This document shows, piece after piece, positions 15,817 to 24,529 of a DNA stretch of 64,000 nucleotides (position 1 is the stretch's first letter; each line of letters begins with the position of its first letter). The notes under the pieces were generated by a model, which ran no database searches, was not told the DNA's origin, and saw only the letters and a program-made list of their open reading frames with translations. The stretch lies in assembly GCA_022787565.1 (NCBI GenBank), contig JALFVN010000035.1, positions 62,001 to 126,000 on the forward strand. The letters are read 5' to 3'. The stretch comes from Clostridiales bacterium. Lineage in GTDB: Bacteria > Bacillota > Clostridia > Oscillospirales > Oscillospiraceae. The position numbers were made by a program, and so were the translations under genes.

Positions 15817-18657
15817 ATGAAAAGAACAGCAAAGATACTCCTGAGCGCCATGCTGGTTCTGATGTTCGTGTTCTCCTTCGCGGGCGCCGTGCCCGCGGCG
15901 TGGGCCGACTATACCGAGACAGGCGCCATCACTTCCGATAACGCCGTCTTTCTCTGGAATGAGGAGACAGAGGCCTATGACAGCTACACCGGCGAAGTAG
16001 CCATAGACTTCGGAAAGGACAGCGATAATCATCCCATTTCCTACATCTCTTCCATAAAGGAATACGGCATTTCCTTCCTCGTTCCCGACGGCCTCTATGT
16101 GGAGAAAGTCACCCTGGAAGCACAGGGCCAGCTGGAGGGGGAGAAGGTCCTCGACCTGAGCAAGTACGCCGTTCTCGACGGCAGCGCCCTGAAGATCCCC
16201 GCAAGCGCCTTTGAAAATAAGGCCGACGGCAGCAACATTCTGGATGTTCTGGGCGGGAGCAGGACCTATGTGTTCTCCGTTTTCTTCCGCAGCGTCGATC
16301 CTGACGCCCAGGTGGAAGTCACCTACACCGACGGCAGCCTGGAGGGCGTTCTGGGTACCCTGGTGGAGGGCGGCAACACTTTCCAGTCTGACAAGGAAGG
16401 TCACACCGTTCTCCCTCTCAGCGACAGCGTCACCCCCATCAAGAGCTATCATAAGGAGTTCGCCGGCTGGAAGCTGGTCTATGAAAACGGGATCAGCACC
16501 GAGGTCTCCGTGGGCAGCGTCATTCACCCCTACGCAGACGCCGAGCTGGTAGCACAGTGGGAGGACATCATTGTTGTTATTGCCTCTCAGGATGGTGACA
16601 TAGTCTATGACGGTACTGCTCATAAAGCCACTGTCGAAGTAAACGGCGTTCCTGTTTCCGACGAGAGCAATAAGGCCACCGTTACCCTGAATGGCAGCAG
16701 CGTCACAGTCGAAATCACGGATTATGACACCGACAACAGCAGCATCACAAACTATGTTAAAGACGGCAAAGTATACACGCCTGAAGTTAGCGCTACCTAC
16801 GAAGACAACACCCCTGTTGACAGCAGCAAAATCCGTATCTTCCCCGTCACCCTGACCATCGAGCCGGTTGAGATTCAAATCAGCTCCGCCTCTGATAAGA
16901 AGGACTATGACGGCACGCCGCTGACCGCTGCTACACCTGAAGTTTGGGTCGGCGGAATAAAGCAGACTCCCGTATTGTCCGGCGATAATAAGCAGGAGGT
17001 CGCATTGGTCGGAGAGGATAAGCTGACCATCACCGTCAGTGGAACCATCACCGATGTAAAGAGAGATCCTGACACAAAAGAAGTTCTTTCCGTTGAGAAC
17101 ACCGTTGATTACACCCTGTCCAGAAATCAGGACAATTATCATATCAGCGTCACCAAGGGTACGCTGACAGTCAACCCGCGTCCCCTGACCCTCACCACCG
17201 CAAGCGCTGCCGCCGATTACACCGGCACCCCGCTGACCAAGAACGGCGAGGACGACTATACGGTGGAAGGACTCCTTGAAAGACACAAGGCGACCGTCAC
17301 CATCACCGGCTCCCAGACTGTCCCCGACAGCTCTTCCAACACGGCTGATATCGTCATCAAGGACGCAGAGGATCATGACGTTACCGGCAACTACGCCATT
17401 AAAGAGAAGTTCGGAACCCTGACCGTGAATTCCCTTTCCGGGGACAATCTGGTCGCTCTGACCATCGCCCCCAAGGCCGCCACCAAGGAGTACGACGGCA
17501 CCGAGCTGACCGCTTCCGAGTATGAGCTCAAGTCCGGCGCCCTGCTCCCCGGCGACGTACTCAACGTCACCTACGACGGCTCCCGCACTGAGGCCGGCTC
17601 CGGCGAAAGCAGCATCAAGTCCGTCACTGTAACCCACGACGGCGTGGACGTCACCGAAAACTACAACATCGACTACTCCGCAAAGGGTACGCTGGAAGTC
17701 AAGGCCCGCGTCATCACTGTCACCGCTGACTCCGCCACCAAGGAGTATGACACCAAGCCCCTGACCAAGGACACCGCTTCCGTCACCTCCGGCTCTCTGG
17801 TCGAGGGACACAAGCTGGCAGCCGTTGAGGTCGTCGGCAGCCAGACCGAGGTGGGCACCTCCAAGAACACCATCAAGGAAAACTCCGTCAAGATCACCGA
17901 CGCAAGTAGCAACGACGTTACCAGAAACTACGCCATCACCCTGAAGGACGGCACACTGGAAGTCACCGGAAAGGCCGTTACCGATATTACGGTCACCGCC
18001 GGCGCCACCAAGGTATACGACGGCACTGCCCTGACCCTTACCGCAGCCGACATCAAGGTCACCCCCGCACTCCCCACCGGCTATACCATCAGCGCCACCT
18101 TCTCCGCCAGCTCCAGAACGGACGCGGGCAAGGATGATGTCACGCTGACCGGCATCACCATCAAGGACGCCTCCGGCGCAAACGTCACCTCCAAGTACAA
18201 TATCAAGGTGGAAAAGGGCACCCTGGAAGTCACCAAGCGTCCCCTGACCATCACCACCGGCGACAAGACCAAGGTATATGACGGCAAGCCCCTCACCGAC
18301 AAGACCCGTCCCACCATCGATGGTCTTCTCAAGGCCCACAACATGAGGCTGGAGTTCACCAACTCCCAGACCAAGGTGGGCAGCTCTGATAACAGCGTAA
18401 AGGTTCTCTCCATCTACGACAAGGAGACCAACGCAGACGTGACCAAGAACTACGAGATCACCTACAAGTTCGGTAAGCTCACCGTCACCTCCGCCACCGG
18501 CACCGGTACCGGCAACAATACCAGCGGCGCTGTACAGAGCGGTGACAACAATAACATCTGGATCTGGGTCATCCTGATGGTCGTGGCAGCAGGCGCTGCA
18601 GTGGCCGTTATCCTCATCGTCCGCAAGAACAAAAAGAACGGCGATGAACAGACCTGA
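15817..18657 (+). CDS. Surface protein with YDG/MBG-type repeats and C-terminal membrane anchor
   Basis: 946 residues. A signal peptide (KRTAKILLSAMLVLMFVFSF, cut near AWA-DY) is followed by a distinct region of about 220 residues including a WKLVYENG InlB-like (B-repeat) segment. Then come seven tandem domains of about 75-110 residues, each beginning with K(E/V)YDG(T)-(P/E/A)LT-like motifs, as in YDG/MBG repeat proteins. The end is VQSGDNNNIW, a hydrophobic helix and RKNKKNGDEQT. That layout copies a wall-sorting signal, but the Pro and Thr of LPXTG are not present. The ATG at 15817 follows TTGAGGTGA. It sits 211 nt after the sortase gene with its own promoter. Likely an adhesive or structural stalk protein. 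Confidence 0.85.
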   Translation: MKRTAKILLSAMLVLMFVFSFAGAVPAAWADYTETGAITSDNAVFLWNEETEAYDSYTGEVAIDFGKDSDNHPISYISSIKEYGISFLVPDGLYVEKVTLEAQGQLEGEKVLDLSKYAVLDGSALKIPASAFENKADGSNILDVLGGSRTYVFSVFFRSVDPDAQVEVTYTDGSLEGVLGTLVEGGNTFQSDKEGHTVLPLSDSVTPIKSYHKEFAGWKLVYENGISTEVSVGSVIHPYADAELVAQWEDIIVVIASQDGDIVYDGTAHKATVEVNGVPVSDESNKATVTLNGSSVTVEITDYDTDNSSITNYVKDGKVYTPEVSATYEDNTPVDSSKIRIFPVTLTIEPVEIQISSASDKKDYDGTPLTAATPEVWVGGIKQTPVLSGDNKQEVALVGEDKLTITVSGTITDVKRDPDTKEVLSVENTVDYTLSRNQDNYHISVTKGTLTVNPRPLTLTTASAAADYTGTPLTKNGEDDYTVEGLLERHKATVTITGSQTVPDSSSNTADIVIKDAEDHDVTGNYAIKEKFGTLTVNSLSGDNLVALTIAPKAATKEYDGTELTASEYELKSGALLPGDVLNVTYDGSRTEAGSGESSIKSVTVTHDGVDVTENYNIDYSAKGTLEVKARVITVTADSATKEYDTKPLTKDTASVTSGSLVEGHKLAAVEVVGSQTEVGTSKNTIKENSVKITDASSNDVTRNYAITLKDGTLEVTGKAVTDITVTAGATKVYDGTALTLTAADIKVTPALPTGYTISATFSASSRTDAGKDDVTLTGITIKDASGANVTSKYNIKVEKGTLEVTKRPLTITTGDKTKVYDGKPLTDKTRPTIDGLLKAHNMRLEFTNSQTKVGSSDNSVKVLSIYDKETNADVTKNYEITYKFGKLTVTSATGTGTGNNTSGAVQSGDNNNIWIWVILMVVAAGAAVAVILIVRKNKKNGDEQT

Positions 18658-18678
18658 TAACGAAATACAATAAACCCA

Positions 18679-18709
18679 AAAAGACGCATCCCAAACGGAT
18701 GCGTCTTTT
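18679..18709 (+). terminator. Intrinsic terminator
   Basis: 13-bp perfect stem AAAAGACGCATCC / GGATGCGTCTTTT, 21 nt after the surface protein stop codon, followed by ATTTTG. Confidence 0.9.
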
Positions 18710-18714
18710 ATTTT

Positions 18715-18896
18715 GCAGACAAAGTCTTTTTGACTTTGTCTGCGAGAGAGGATGCACTGCACTCGATGCCTCAATGTGCGCCTGCGGCCCACATTTCGAC
18801 ACTCGTTTCGTGAGAGGTGTTTTCTGCGACGCACATGTCGCCGCAGAAAACCTACTATATTTATTTTTTCGCTGCGGCGAAAAAACTCTGCGAGGC
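18715..18896. repeat. Long dispersed structured repeat, copy A
   Basis: About 182 bp beginning with GACAAAGTC...GACTTTGTC and ending with ACTCTGCGAGGC. The reverse complement of 53428-53611 matches it over nearly its full length with scattered differences. It contains nested hairpins: the ends' GCAGACAAAGTC stem, CGACACTCG/CGTGAGAGGTG, GTTTTCTGCG/CGCAGAAAAC and TTTTTCGC/GCGAAAAAA. Compensatory-looking changes between copies suggest a structured element. No convincing open frame. Confidence 0.8.
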
Positions 18897-18936
18897 TTTG
18901 TCTGCACGCTGAAAGACACATCCAGAGATAGAACAA

Positions 18937-18960
18937 AGGCAGCACCTTCCGGTGCTGCCT
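18937..18960 (-). terminator. Intrinsic terminator of rpsU
   Basis: AGGCAGCACC/GGTGCTGCCT stem; on the minus strand it exits into TTTGTTCT, 10 nt after the rpsU stop. Confidence 0.85.
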
Positions 18961-18970
18961 TAGGTTTTGA

Positions 18971-19156
18971 TTAGTAGTAACGCTTGTTCTTGTTCTTGCG
19001 GGCTGCCTCAGACTTTTTGCGGCGCTTTACGCTGGGGCTCTGATAGTACTCTTTCTTTCTCAGATCAGCCAGAACGCCGGACTTGGCGCAGCTGCGCTTG
19101 AATCTTTTCAGAGCGTTATCCAGAGACTCGTTTTCCTTAACGTAGATTTCAGACAT
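18971..19156 (-). CDS. rpsU: 30S ribosomal protein S21
   Basis: 61 residues, in the normal size range. [20 protein letters not shown] is the conserved S21 start, and the lysine/arginine-rich tail ends [10 protein letters not shown]21 binds the 30S platform and helps initiation. The ATG at 19156 follows GGAGGGAGGG; an upstream ATG at 19195 adds 13 residues outside the family. It has its own promoter just after leuS and a terminator downstream, so it is a single-gene unit. Confidence 0.96.
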   Translation of the reverse strand: MSEIYVKENESLDNALKRFKRSCAKSGVLADLRKKEYYQSPSVKRRKKSEAARKNKNKRYY

Positions 19157-19224
19157 GTATTTCCCTCCCTCCAAATACGCCTTGCGGCGCTTCAAGGGCC
19201 AATGAATTGGCTTTTAACATTGAT

Positions 19225-19253
19225 ATTATACCGATTATCGCGGCAAATGTCAA
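19225..19253 (-). promoter_or_regulatory. Consensus sigma-A promoter of rpsU
   Basis: Minus strand: TTGACA (19248-19253), 17-nt spacer, TATAAT (19225-19230). Both boxes are perfect. It starts 4 nt below the leuS stop. Confidence 0.88.
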
Positions 19254-19256
19254 TAA

Positions 19257-21683
19257 TTACTTTGCCGGTTTAAGAATCAGGTTGATCAGCTTATTTTTGA
19301 CAACAATGGTCTTGACCAGCTGCATGCCCTCCATCTGGCGCTTGATCTTCTCGTCGGCACAGGCGGCGTCGATCACGGTCTGATCGTCGGCGTCGGCCGG
19401 GACGACGATGGTGGAGCGGAGCTTGCCGTTGACCTGAACCGCCATCTCATGGTGGGAGGCCACAGTCTTACCCTCGTCATACCGGGGCCAATCCATCTGC
19501 ATGGCCATCTTGCCATATTTGGCGGCAAAGCCGGTCAGCTCCCACATCTCCTCGGTGATATGGGGGGCGAAGGGGCTGAGCAGCAGCATCAGCTGCTCCA
19601 GGTCGCCGCGGGTCAAACCGTTGGCATAGAACTCGTTCACCATGGCCATCAAAGCCGCGATGGCCGTGTTCATCTTCAGGCTGTCGATATCCTCAGTGAC
19701 CTTCTTGATGGTCTTGTGGATGACGGCCTCGTTCTTTTCGGAGATGCTCAGGTCGTCCTTTGCCATGTCCATCAGGTTCCAGCAGCGGTCCAGGAAACGC
19801 TTGGAGCCCTTGACCGCCTCGTTGGACCAGGTGACGGCCTTCTCAAAATCGCCGATGAACATGATGTGCAGGCGCATGGTGTCCGCGCCGTACTGGTTGA
19901 CGATATCGTTGGGGTTGACCACGTTGCCGCGGGACTTGGACATCTTCTCGCCGCCCTCGCCCAGAATCATGCCGTGGGAGGTGCGTTTGGCGTAGGGTTC
20001 GGGCGTATGGACAACGCCGATATCATACAGGAACTTGTGCCAGAAGCGGCTGTACAGCAGGTGCAGCGTGGTGTGCTCCATGCCGCCGTTGTACCAGTCC
20101 ACAGGGCCCCAGTACTCCTCTGCTTCTTTGGAGACCAGCTCATTGTCGTTGTGGGGATCCATATAGCGCAGGAAATACCAGCTGGAACCGGCCCACTGGG
20201 GCATGGTGTCGGTCTCGCGCTTGGCGGGGCCGCCGCAGCAGGGGCAGGTGGTGTTGACCCAGTCGGTCATCTTGGACAGGGGGGATTCGCCGTCGTCGGT
20301 CAGCTCATAGGAGTCCACCTGAGGCAGAACCAGGGGCAGCTCGCTCTCCGGCAGGGGAACCCAGCCGCACTTCTCGCACTTGACCAGGGGGATCGGCTCG
20401 CCCCAGTAGCGCTGGCGGGAGAATACCCAGTCGCGCAGCTTGTAGTTGACCTTCTCCTGGCCCCAGCCCTGATCCACAACGTACTTTTTCATGGCGGGGA
20501 TGGCCTCTCTGACGGTCATACCGTTGAGGAAGCCGGAGTTGACCATGACGGCGCTGTCGTCCTTGGCCACAAAGGCCTCCTTGGTGATGTCGCCGCCGCT
20601 GACCACCTCGATGATGGGCAGTCCGAACTTGTTGGCAAACTCCCAGTCGCGCTGGTCATGGCCGGGCACGCCCATGACGATGCCGGTGCCGTAGCCCATG
20701 AGGACATAGTCGGAGACGAACATGGGGACGGTCCTGCCAGTGGCGGGGTTGACGACCTCAATGCCCTCCAGGCGGACGCCGGTCTTGTCCTTGTTCAGCT
20801 CGCCGCGCTCAAAGTCGGACTTGTGGGCGGCGGCGTCCTGATAGGCGGCGACCTCATCCCAGTTCTTGATCCTCCCCTGCCACTTATTGAGGAGCGGATG
20901 CTCCGGGGAGATGACCATGTAGGTAACGCCAAACAGCGTATCGGGACGGGTGGTGTACACCGTCACTCTGTCTTCGGTGTTGGTATCAAAGGTCAGCTCC
21001 GCGCCGGTGGAGCGGCCGATCCAGTTTTTCTGCTGGATCTTTACGCGCTCGATGTAATCCAGGTCGTCCAGATCGTCGATCAGGCGCTGGGCGTACTTGG
21101 TGATGCCCAGCATCCACTGGCTCTTTTCCTTGCGGATGACCTCGCTGCCGCAGCGCTCGCACACGCCCTCCACCACTTCTTCGTTGGCCAGGACGCACTT
21201 GCAGCTGGTACACCAGTTGACAGGCATGGTGGTCTTGTAGGCCAGGCCCTTCTTGAACATCTGCAGGAAGATCCACTGGGTCCACTTGTAGTACTTGGGG
21301 TCGGTGGTGTCCACGCAGCGGTCCCAGTCAAAGCCGTAGCCCAGCATTTTCAGCTGGTTGGTAAAGTTTGCAATATTCTTTTTGGTGACCACAGCCGGAT
21401 GGATGTGGTTCTTGATGGCATAGTTCTCCGTAGGCAGACCGAACGCGTCGAAGCCGATGGGGAAAAGGACGTTGTAGCCCTCCATTCTTTTCTTGCGGGT
21501 GACGATATCCATGGCGGTGAAGGGTCTGGGGTGTCCCACATGCAGACCCTGTCCGGAGGGATAGGGGAACTCTATCAGGCCATAGAACTTGGGCTTGCTG
21601 CTGCCGGTCTCCGCGGCGTAGGGCTTGCTCTCTTCCCATCTGTTCTGCCACTTCTTCTCTATGGCCGCAAAATCATATTTCAT
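19257..21683 (-). CDS. leuS: Leucyl-tRNA synthetase
   Basis: 808 residues, normal bacterial length. It charges tRNA-Leu with leucine in the cytoplasm. The class I signatures are HVGH at residues 48-51 and EKMSKSRGN near 570. A zinc-ribbon insert (CTSCKC...CERC) and the CP1 editing domain are present, as is [18 protein letters not shown]. The ATG at 21683 follows AGAAGGAGAG; the longer upstream frame overlaps rsfS and is not conserved. Only 55 nt separate it from rsfS and no T-box leader fits there, so it is likely read from the upstream operon. Confidence 0.97.
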   Translation of the reverse strand: MKYDFAAIEKKWQNRWEESKPYAAETGSSKPKFYGLIEFPYPSGQGLHVGHPRPFTAMDIVTRKKRMEGYNVLFPIGFDAFGLPTENYAIKNHIHPAVVTKKNIANFTNQLKMLGYGFDWDRCVDTTDPKYYKWTQWIFLQMFKKGLAYKTTMPVNWCTSCKCVLANEEVVEGVCERCGSEVIRKEKSQWMLGITKYAQRLIDDLDDLDYIERVKIQQKNWIGRSTGAELTFDTNTEDRVTVYTTRPDTLFGVTYMVISPEHPLLNKWQGRIKNWDEVAAYQDAAAHKSDFERGELNKDKTGVRLEGIEVVNPATGRTVPMFVSDYVLMGYGTGIVMGVPGHDQRDWEFANKFGLPIIEVVSGGDITKEAFVAKDDSAVMVNSGFLNGMTVREAIPAMKKYVVDQGWGQEKVNYKLRDWVFSRQRYWGEPIPLVKCEKCGWVPLPESELPLVLPQVDSYELTDDGESPLSKMTDWVNTTCPCCGGPAKRETDTMPQWAGSSWYFLRYMDPHNDNELVSKEAEEYWGPVDWYNGGMEHTTLHLLYSRFWHKFLYDIGVVHTPEPYAKRTSHGMILGEGGEKMSKSRGNVVNPNDIVNQYGADTMRLHIMFIGDFEKAVTWSNEAVKGSKRFLDRCWNLMDMAKDDLSISEKNEAVIHKTIKKVTEDIDSLKMNTAIAALMAMVNEFYANGLTRGDLEQLMLLLSPFAPHITEEMWELTGFAAKYGKMAMQMDWPRYDEGKTVASHHEMAVQVNGKLRSTIVVPADADDQTVIDAACADEKIKRQMEGMQLVKTIVVKNKLINLILKPAK

Positions 21684-21738
21684 GACGATCAACTCTCCTT
21701 CTGTAATTTCTGTCTCTCTGTTCCGTACGCCCCTGTAA

Positions 21739-22098
21739 TCAGGGGCTGGGAAGGGATGAGACATCCACCACCTCAGCGTCGCTCCAGAGGCGTTCAATAT
21801 CATAGAACTTTCTTGCCTCGTCGGTGAACACATGGACGATGACGCAGCCAAAGTCCATCAGCACCCAGATATCGGAGCGCAGGCCCTCCCGGCGGATGGG
21901 CGGCTCGCCCGCTTCGGAAAGCTGCTTGTCCACCTCGTCAACCAGAGCCTTGATGTGTGTGGAGGAGGTGCCGTTGCAGATGACAAAATAATCTGCCAGA
22001 ACGGTCTGTTCCTCGGTTCGCAGGACCTTGACGTCCTTTGCCTTTTTGTCCGACAGCGCCTTTGCGGCGATGGCGGCTATCTGAGCGGAAGTAAGCAT
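21739..22098 (-). CDS. rsfS: Ribosome silencing factor RsfS
   Basis: 119 residues. Characteristic RsfS segments are [48 protein letters not shown] and FYDIERLW. RsfS binds ribosomal protein L14 (uL14) and blocks subunit joining when nutrients fall. The ATG at 22098 follows AAGGAGG. The position after nadD-yqeK is the classical firmicute arrangement. Confidence 0.95.
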   Translation of the reverse strand: MLTSAQIAAIAAKALSDKKAKDVKVLRTEEQTVLADYFVICNGTSSTHIKALVDEVDKQLSEAGEPPIRREGLRSDIWVLMDFGCVIVHVFTDEARKFYDIERLWSDAEVVDVSSLPSP

Positions 22099-22121
22099 AT
22101 TGTGTTTTGCCTCCTTGTTTT

Positions 22122-23288
22122 TTATCCTGTGCTGCGGCTGTACCATTCACAGGCCTCCACCGTGTCCTTGTATGGCTCCTCGCCGTAGCTTCGGATGTCT
22201 GCAAGACTCATGGAAAGGCCCAGGGCCATGGCGGCGTCGATATCCTCATAGCAGAGTTCCCGCAGCTTTTCCACGCCGGGGAAATCCCTGGTAGGTTCGA
22301 TATAATCGGCCAGATAGATGATCTTCTCCAGCAGCGTCATATCCGGCTTGCCGGTGGTGTGCCAGCGGATGGCATTATATACCCTGTCGCTGACGCCGAA
22401 CAGGTCTCTTGCCAGCGCGGCGCCGGTCTTGGCGTGGAGCAGCTTTGGACTGCCCAGCTCCAAATTGTCGTTTATAATACCATATTTGCCGCACAATATC
22501 AACTGTTCCTCAAAATTTAGTTTTTTGGTGATATCGTGCAGAATGCCCGCCTCGGCGGCGGTCTCCGGATCCTCGCCCCAGCGCATGGCCAGCTTCACCG
22601 CCTCGCTCTCGCAGCCGGCAACATGGGCGATGCGTTTGGGCTTCAACCAGGCGTAAGCCTTTTCCCGGAGCCAGGGCAGCTCCGGCTGGGCACTGTAATA
22701 CCGGCGGCGGATCACCTCGGAATAAACCCCATCGTTCAGAAGCGCAGAGCCGAGACGCATCCGAAGCCGCTCCCGGATGTCGCTGGAGCTCATCTCCAGC
22801 GGCACATGGGGCAGAATCAGGATCCTTGCGCCGTACTCCCGCTCCATATACCCGGCGTGGGTGCGAATGGCGTCCCCGTCCTCTTCCGCGCGGGACAGCG
22901 CGGCAAGCGTACAGTTTTCCAGCAGATAGCGGAAGCGGTACCAGCTCTCAAAGCTCAGAAGCATGTCGGTACCCATCACAAGAATCAGCTCATCCTCCGG
23001 GTAAAGCTCCCTGAGCCTTCCCACCGTTTCGGCGGTATAGCTTTTTCCCTCGCGCCGGATCTCCATATCGGAGATCTCCGCACCGGGAATTTCGGCAAAA
23101 GCCAGTGCGCACAGCTCCATCCGCTGCTCCGGCGTGGGGCTGTCCTCTTCCATCTCCTTATGGGGCGGCAGATAATCGGGGATGATGAGAAATTTATCCG
23201 GGCGCAGGGCTTCGGCCACGGTTCTGGCCGCCGCTGCATGGCCCAGATGCGGCGGGTTGAAGCTCCCGCCGTAGACGGCGATCTTCAT
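22122..23288 (-). CDS. nadD: Fused nicotinate-nucleotide adenylyltransferase (NadD) and YqeK HD phosphohydrolase
   Basis: 388 residues, twice the NadD length. Residues 1-195 are NadD: GGSFNPPHLGH with the nucleotide-binding HxGH at 14-17, and SSSDIRERL near 170. It adenylylates nicotinate mononucleotide in NAD synthesis. Residues about 205-388 are an HD domain of the YqeK type (H...GILHDITKK, HAKTGA, RWHTTG, DYIEPTRDF), a family known for symmetrical Ap4A hydrolysis. In Bacillus the two are adjacent separate genes. The stop overlaps no neighbour; the start overlaps yhbY by 4 bp. Confidence 0.93.
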   Translation of the reverse strand: MKIAVYGGSFNPPHLGHAAAARTVAEALRPDKFLIIPDYLPPHKEMEEDSPTPEQRMELCALAFAEIPGAEISDMEIRREGKSYTAETVGRLRELYPEDELILVMGTDMLLSFESWYRFRYLLENCTLAALSRAEEDGDAIRTHAGYMEREYGARILILPHVPLEMSSSDIRERLRMRLGSALLNDGVYSEVIRRRYYSAQPELPWLREKAYAWLKPKRIAHVAGCESEAVKLAMRWGEDPETAAEAGILHDITKKLNFEEQLILCGKYGIINDNLELGSPKLLHAKTGAALARDLFGVSDRVYNAIRWHTTGKPDMTLLEKIIYLADYIEPTRDFPGVEKLRELCYEDIDAAMALGLSMSLADIRSYGEEPYKDTVEACEWYSRSTG

Positions 23289-23596
23289 GTCTTCTTTTTG
23301 TCCTTTACCAGAACAATTTTCGGCTCCTTGGGGTTCCTTTTATACAGCACAAATTTTGTGCCGATGACCTGCACCTGCTCGGCGCCGCAGGCCTCGGACA
23401 GGGCATCGCAGGCTTCTCTGGCAGTGAGCATGGAGTTTTCCAGAACCCTGCCCTTGACCAGCTCCCTTGCCCGGAGCGCGTCGTTGACCGAAGCCACAAG
23501 CGCCTCGTTGATTCCGCCCTTGCCCACCTGAATGATGGTGTCCTCCCCTGCCGCGATGCCGCGGAGCTGGGAGCGCTGTTTGCTTGTCAGTGCCAT
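23285..23596 (-). CDS. yhbY: YhbY family RNA-binding (CRM domain) protein
   Basis: 103 residues. MALTSKQRSQLRGIAAGED and VGKGGINEALVASVNDALRARELVKGRV match the CRM domain, including the GxxG loop region. These small proteins bind pre-50S ribosomal RNA. The ATG at 23596 follows AAGGAGAAG. It starts 10 nt after ftsY and overlaps nadD by 4 bp, so the three are co-translated. Confidence 0.92.
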   Translation of the reverse strand: MALTSKQRSQLRGIAAGEDTIIQVGKGGINEALVASVNDALRARELVKGRVLENSMLTAREACDALSEACGAEQVQVIGTKFVLYKRNPKEPKIVLVKDKKKT

Positions 23597-23606
23597 TTTC
23601 TTCTCC

Positions 23607-24512
23607 TTATTTAAACAGTGCTTCAACAAAATTGGTGGCGTCAAAGGGGATCAGATCGTCCATTCCCTCGCCCACGCCTACATATTTTACGGGCAGCTTC
23701 AGGTCGTTTGCAATGGCAAAAACGATGCCGCCCTTGGCCGTGCCGTCCAGCTTTGTCAGTACAATGCCGGTAAGGCCGGAGGTTTCCAGAAACTGCTTTG
23801 CCTGAATCAGACCGTTCTGGCCGGTGGTGGCGTCCAGGACCATCAGGGTCTCCACATCCGCCTCCGGCAGCTCCCGGTCAACGATGCGGCGGATCTTGTT
23901 CAGCTCGTTCATCAGATTCTGCTTGTTGTGGAGCCGTCCCGCCGTGTCGATGATGACCACGTCCGCTTTTCTGGCCTTGGCGGCGCAGATGCTGTCATAC
24001 ACCACGGCAGCCGGGTCGCTGCCCTCCTCGTGGCGGACGATATCCGCCCCGGAGCGCTCCGCCCAGATGCCCAACTGCTCGGCTGCCGCCGCGCGGAAGG
24101 TGTCCCCGGCGCAGAGAAGGACCTTCTTTCCCTCTCCCTTGAGCTGGTTTGCCAGCTTGCCGATAGTGGTGGTCTTGCCCACGCCGTTTACGCCCACCAT
24201 CAAAATCACGGAAGGCTTGGTGTCCAGCTTCAGGCCGGTGTTGCCCACGTTCAAAAGCTTTGTCAGCAGCTCCACAAGGCCGGCTCTGGCCTCGTCTCCC
24301 CGGCGGAAGCGGCGCTCCCAGGTCATCTTTTTCAGACCCTTCACCACGTTTTCCGCCGTGGAAGCCCCCACGTCAGACATGACCAGAAGCTCTTCCAGCT
24401 CCTCGTAAAAATCCTCGTTGTCGGGAGCGTAATCCCGGAAGATCTCCTCAAGCTCCTCCAGGTTTCTTCTTGTTTTTGTCAGTCCGGAAAAAATTTTATC
24501 AAAAAAGCCCAT
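23607..24512 (-). CDS. ftsY: Signal recognition particle receptor FtsY
   Basis: 301 residues. An N domain (helical, 1-90) is followed by the SRP-type GTPase domain: GVNGVGKTTTIGKLA (P-loop), DTFRAAAAEQL, DTAGRLHNKQNLM, TKLDGTAKGG and GVGEGMDDLIPF. It has no long acidic A domain, as is common in Gram-positives. It docks the SRP-ribosome complex at the membrane. It lies 17 nt after smc, the usual firmicute order. Confidence 0.96.
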   Translation of the reverse strand: MGFFDKIFSGLTKTRRNLEELEEIFRDYAPDNEDFYEELEELLVMSDVGASTAENVVKGLKKMTWERRFRRGDEARAGLVELLTKLLNVGNTGLKLDTKPSVILMVGVNGVGKTTTIGKLANQLKGEGKKVLLCAGDTFRAAAAEQLGIWAERSGADIVRHEEGSDPAAVVYDSICAAKARKADVVIIDTAGRLHNKQNLMNELNKIRRIVDRELPEADVETLMVLDATTGQNGLIQAKQFLETSGLTGIVLTKLDGTAKGGIVFAIANDLKLPVKYVGVGEGMDDLIPFDATNFVEALFK

Positions 24513-24529
24513 GATTGATTCCCCTAATT

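Noticed and set aside
15781-18945. 1054-residue open frame antisense to the YDG/MBG protein gene
   Set aside because: It arises because GC-rich codon use removes stop codons on the opposite strand; it has no signal peptide, domain or ribosome site, and the plus-strand protein has clear repeats, signal peptide and promoter.
21684-21738. T-box leader for leuS
   Set aside because: Only 55 nt separate leuS from rsfS, too short for a T-box, and no specifier or T-box sequence is seen.
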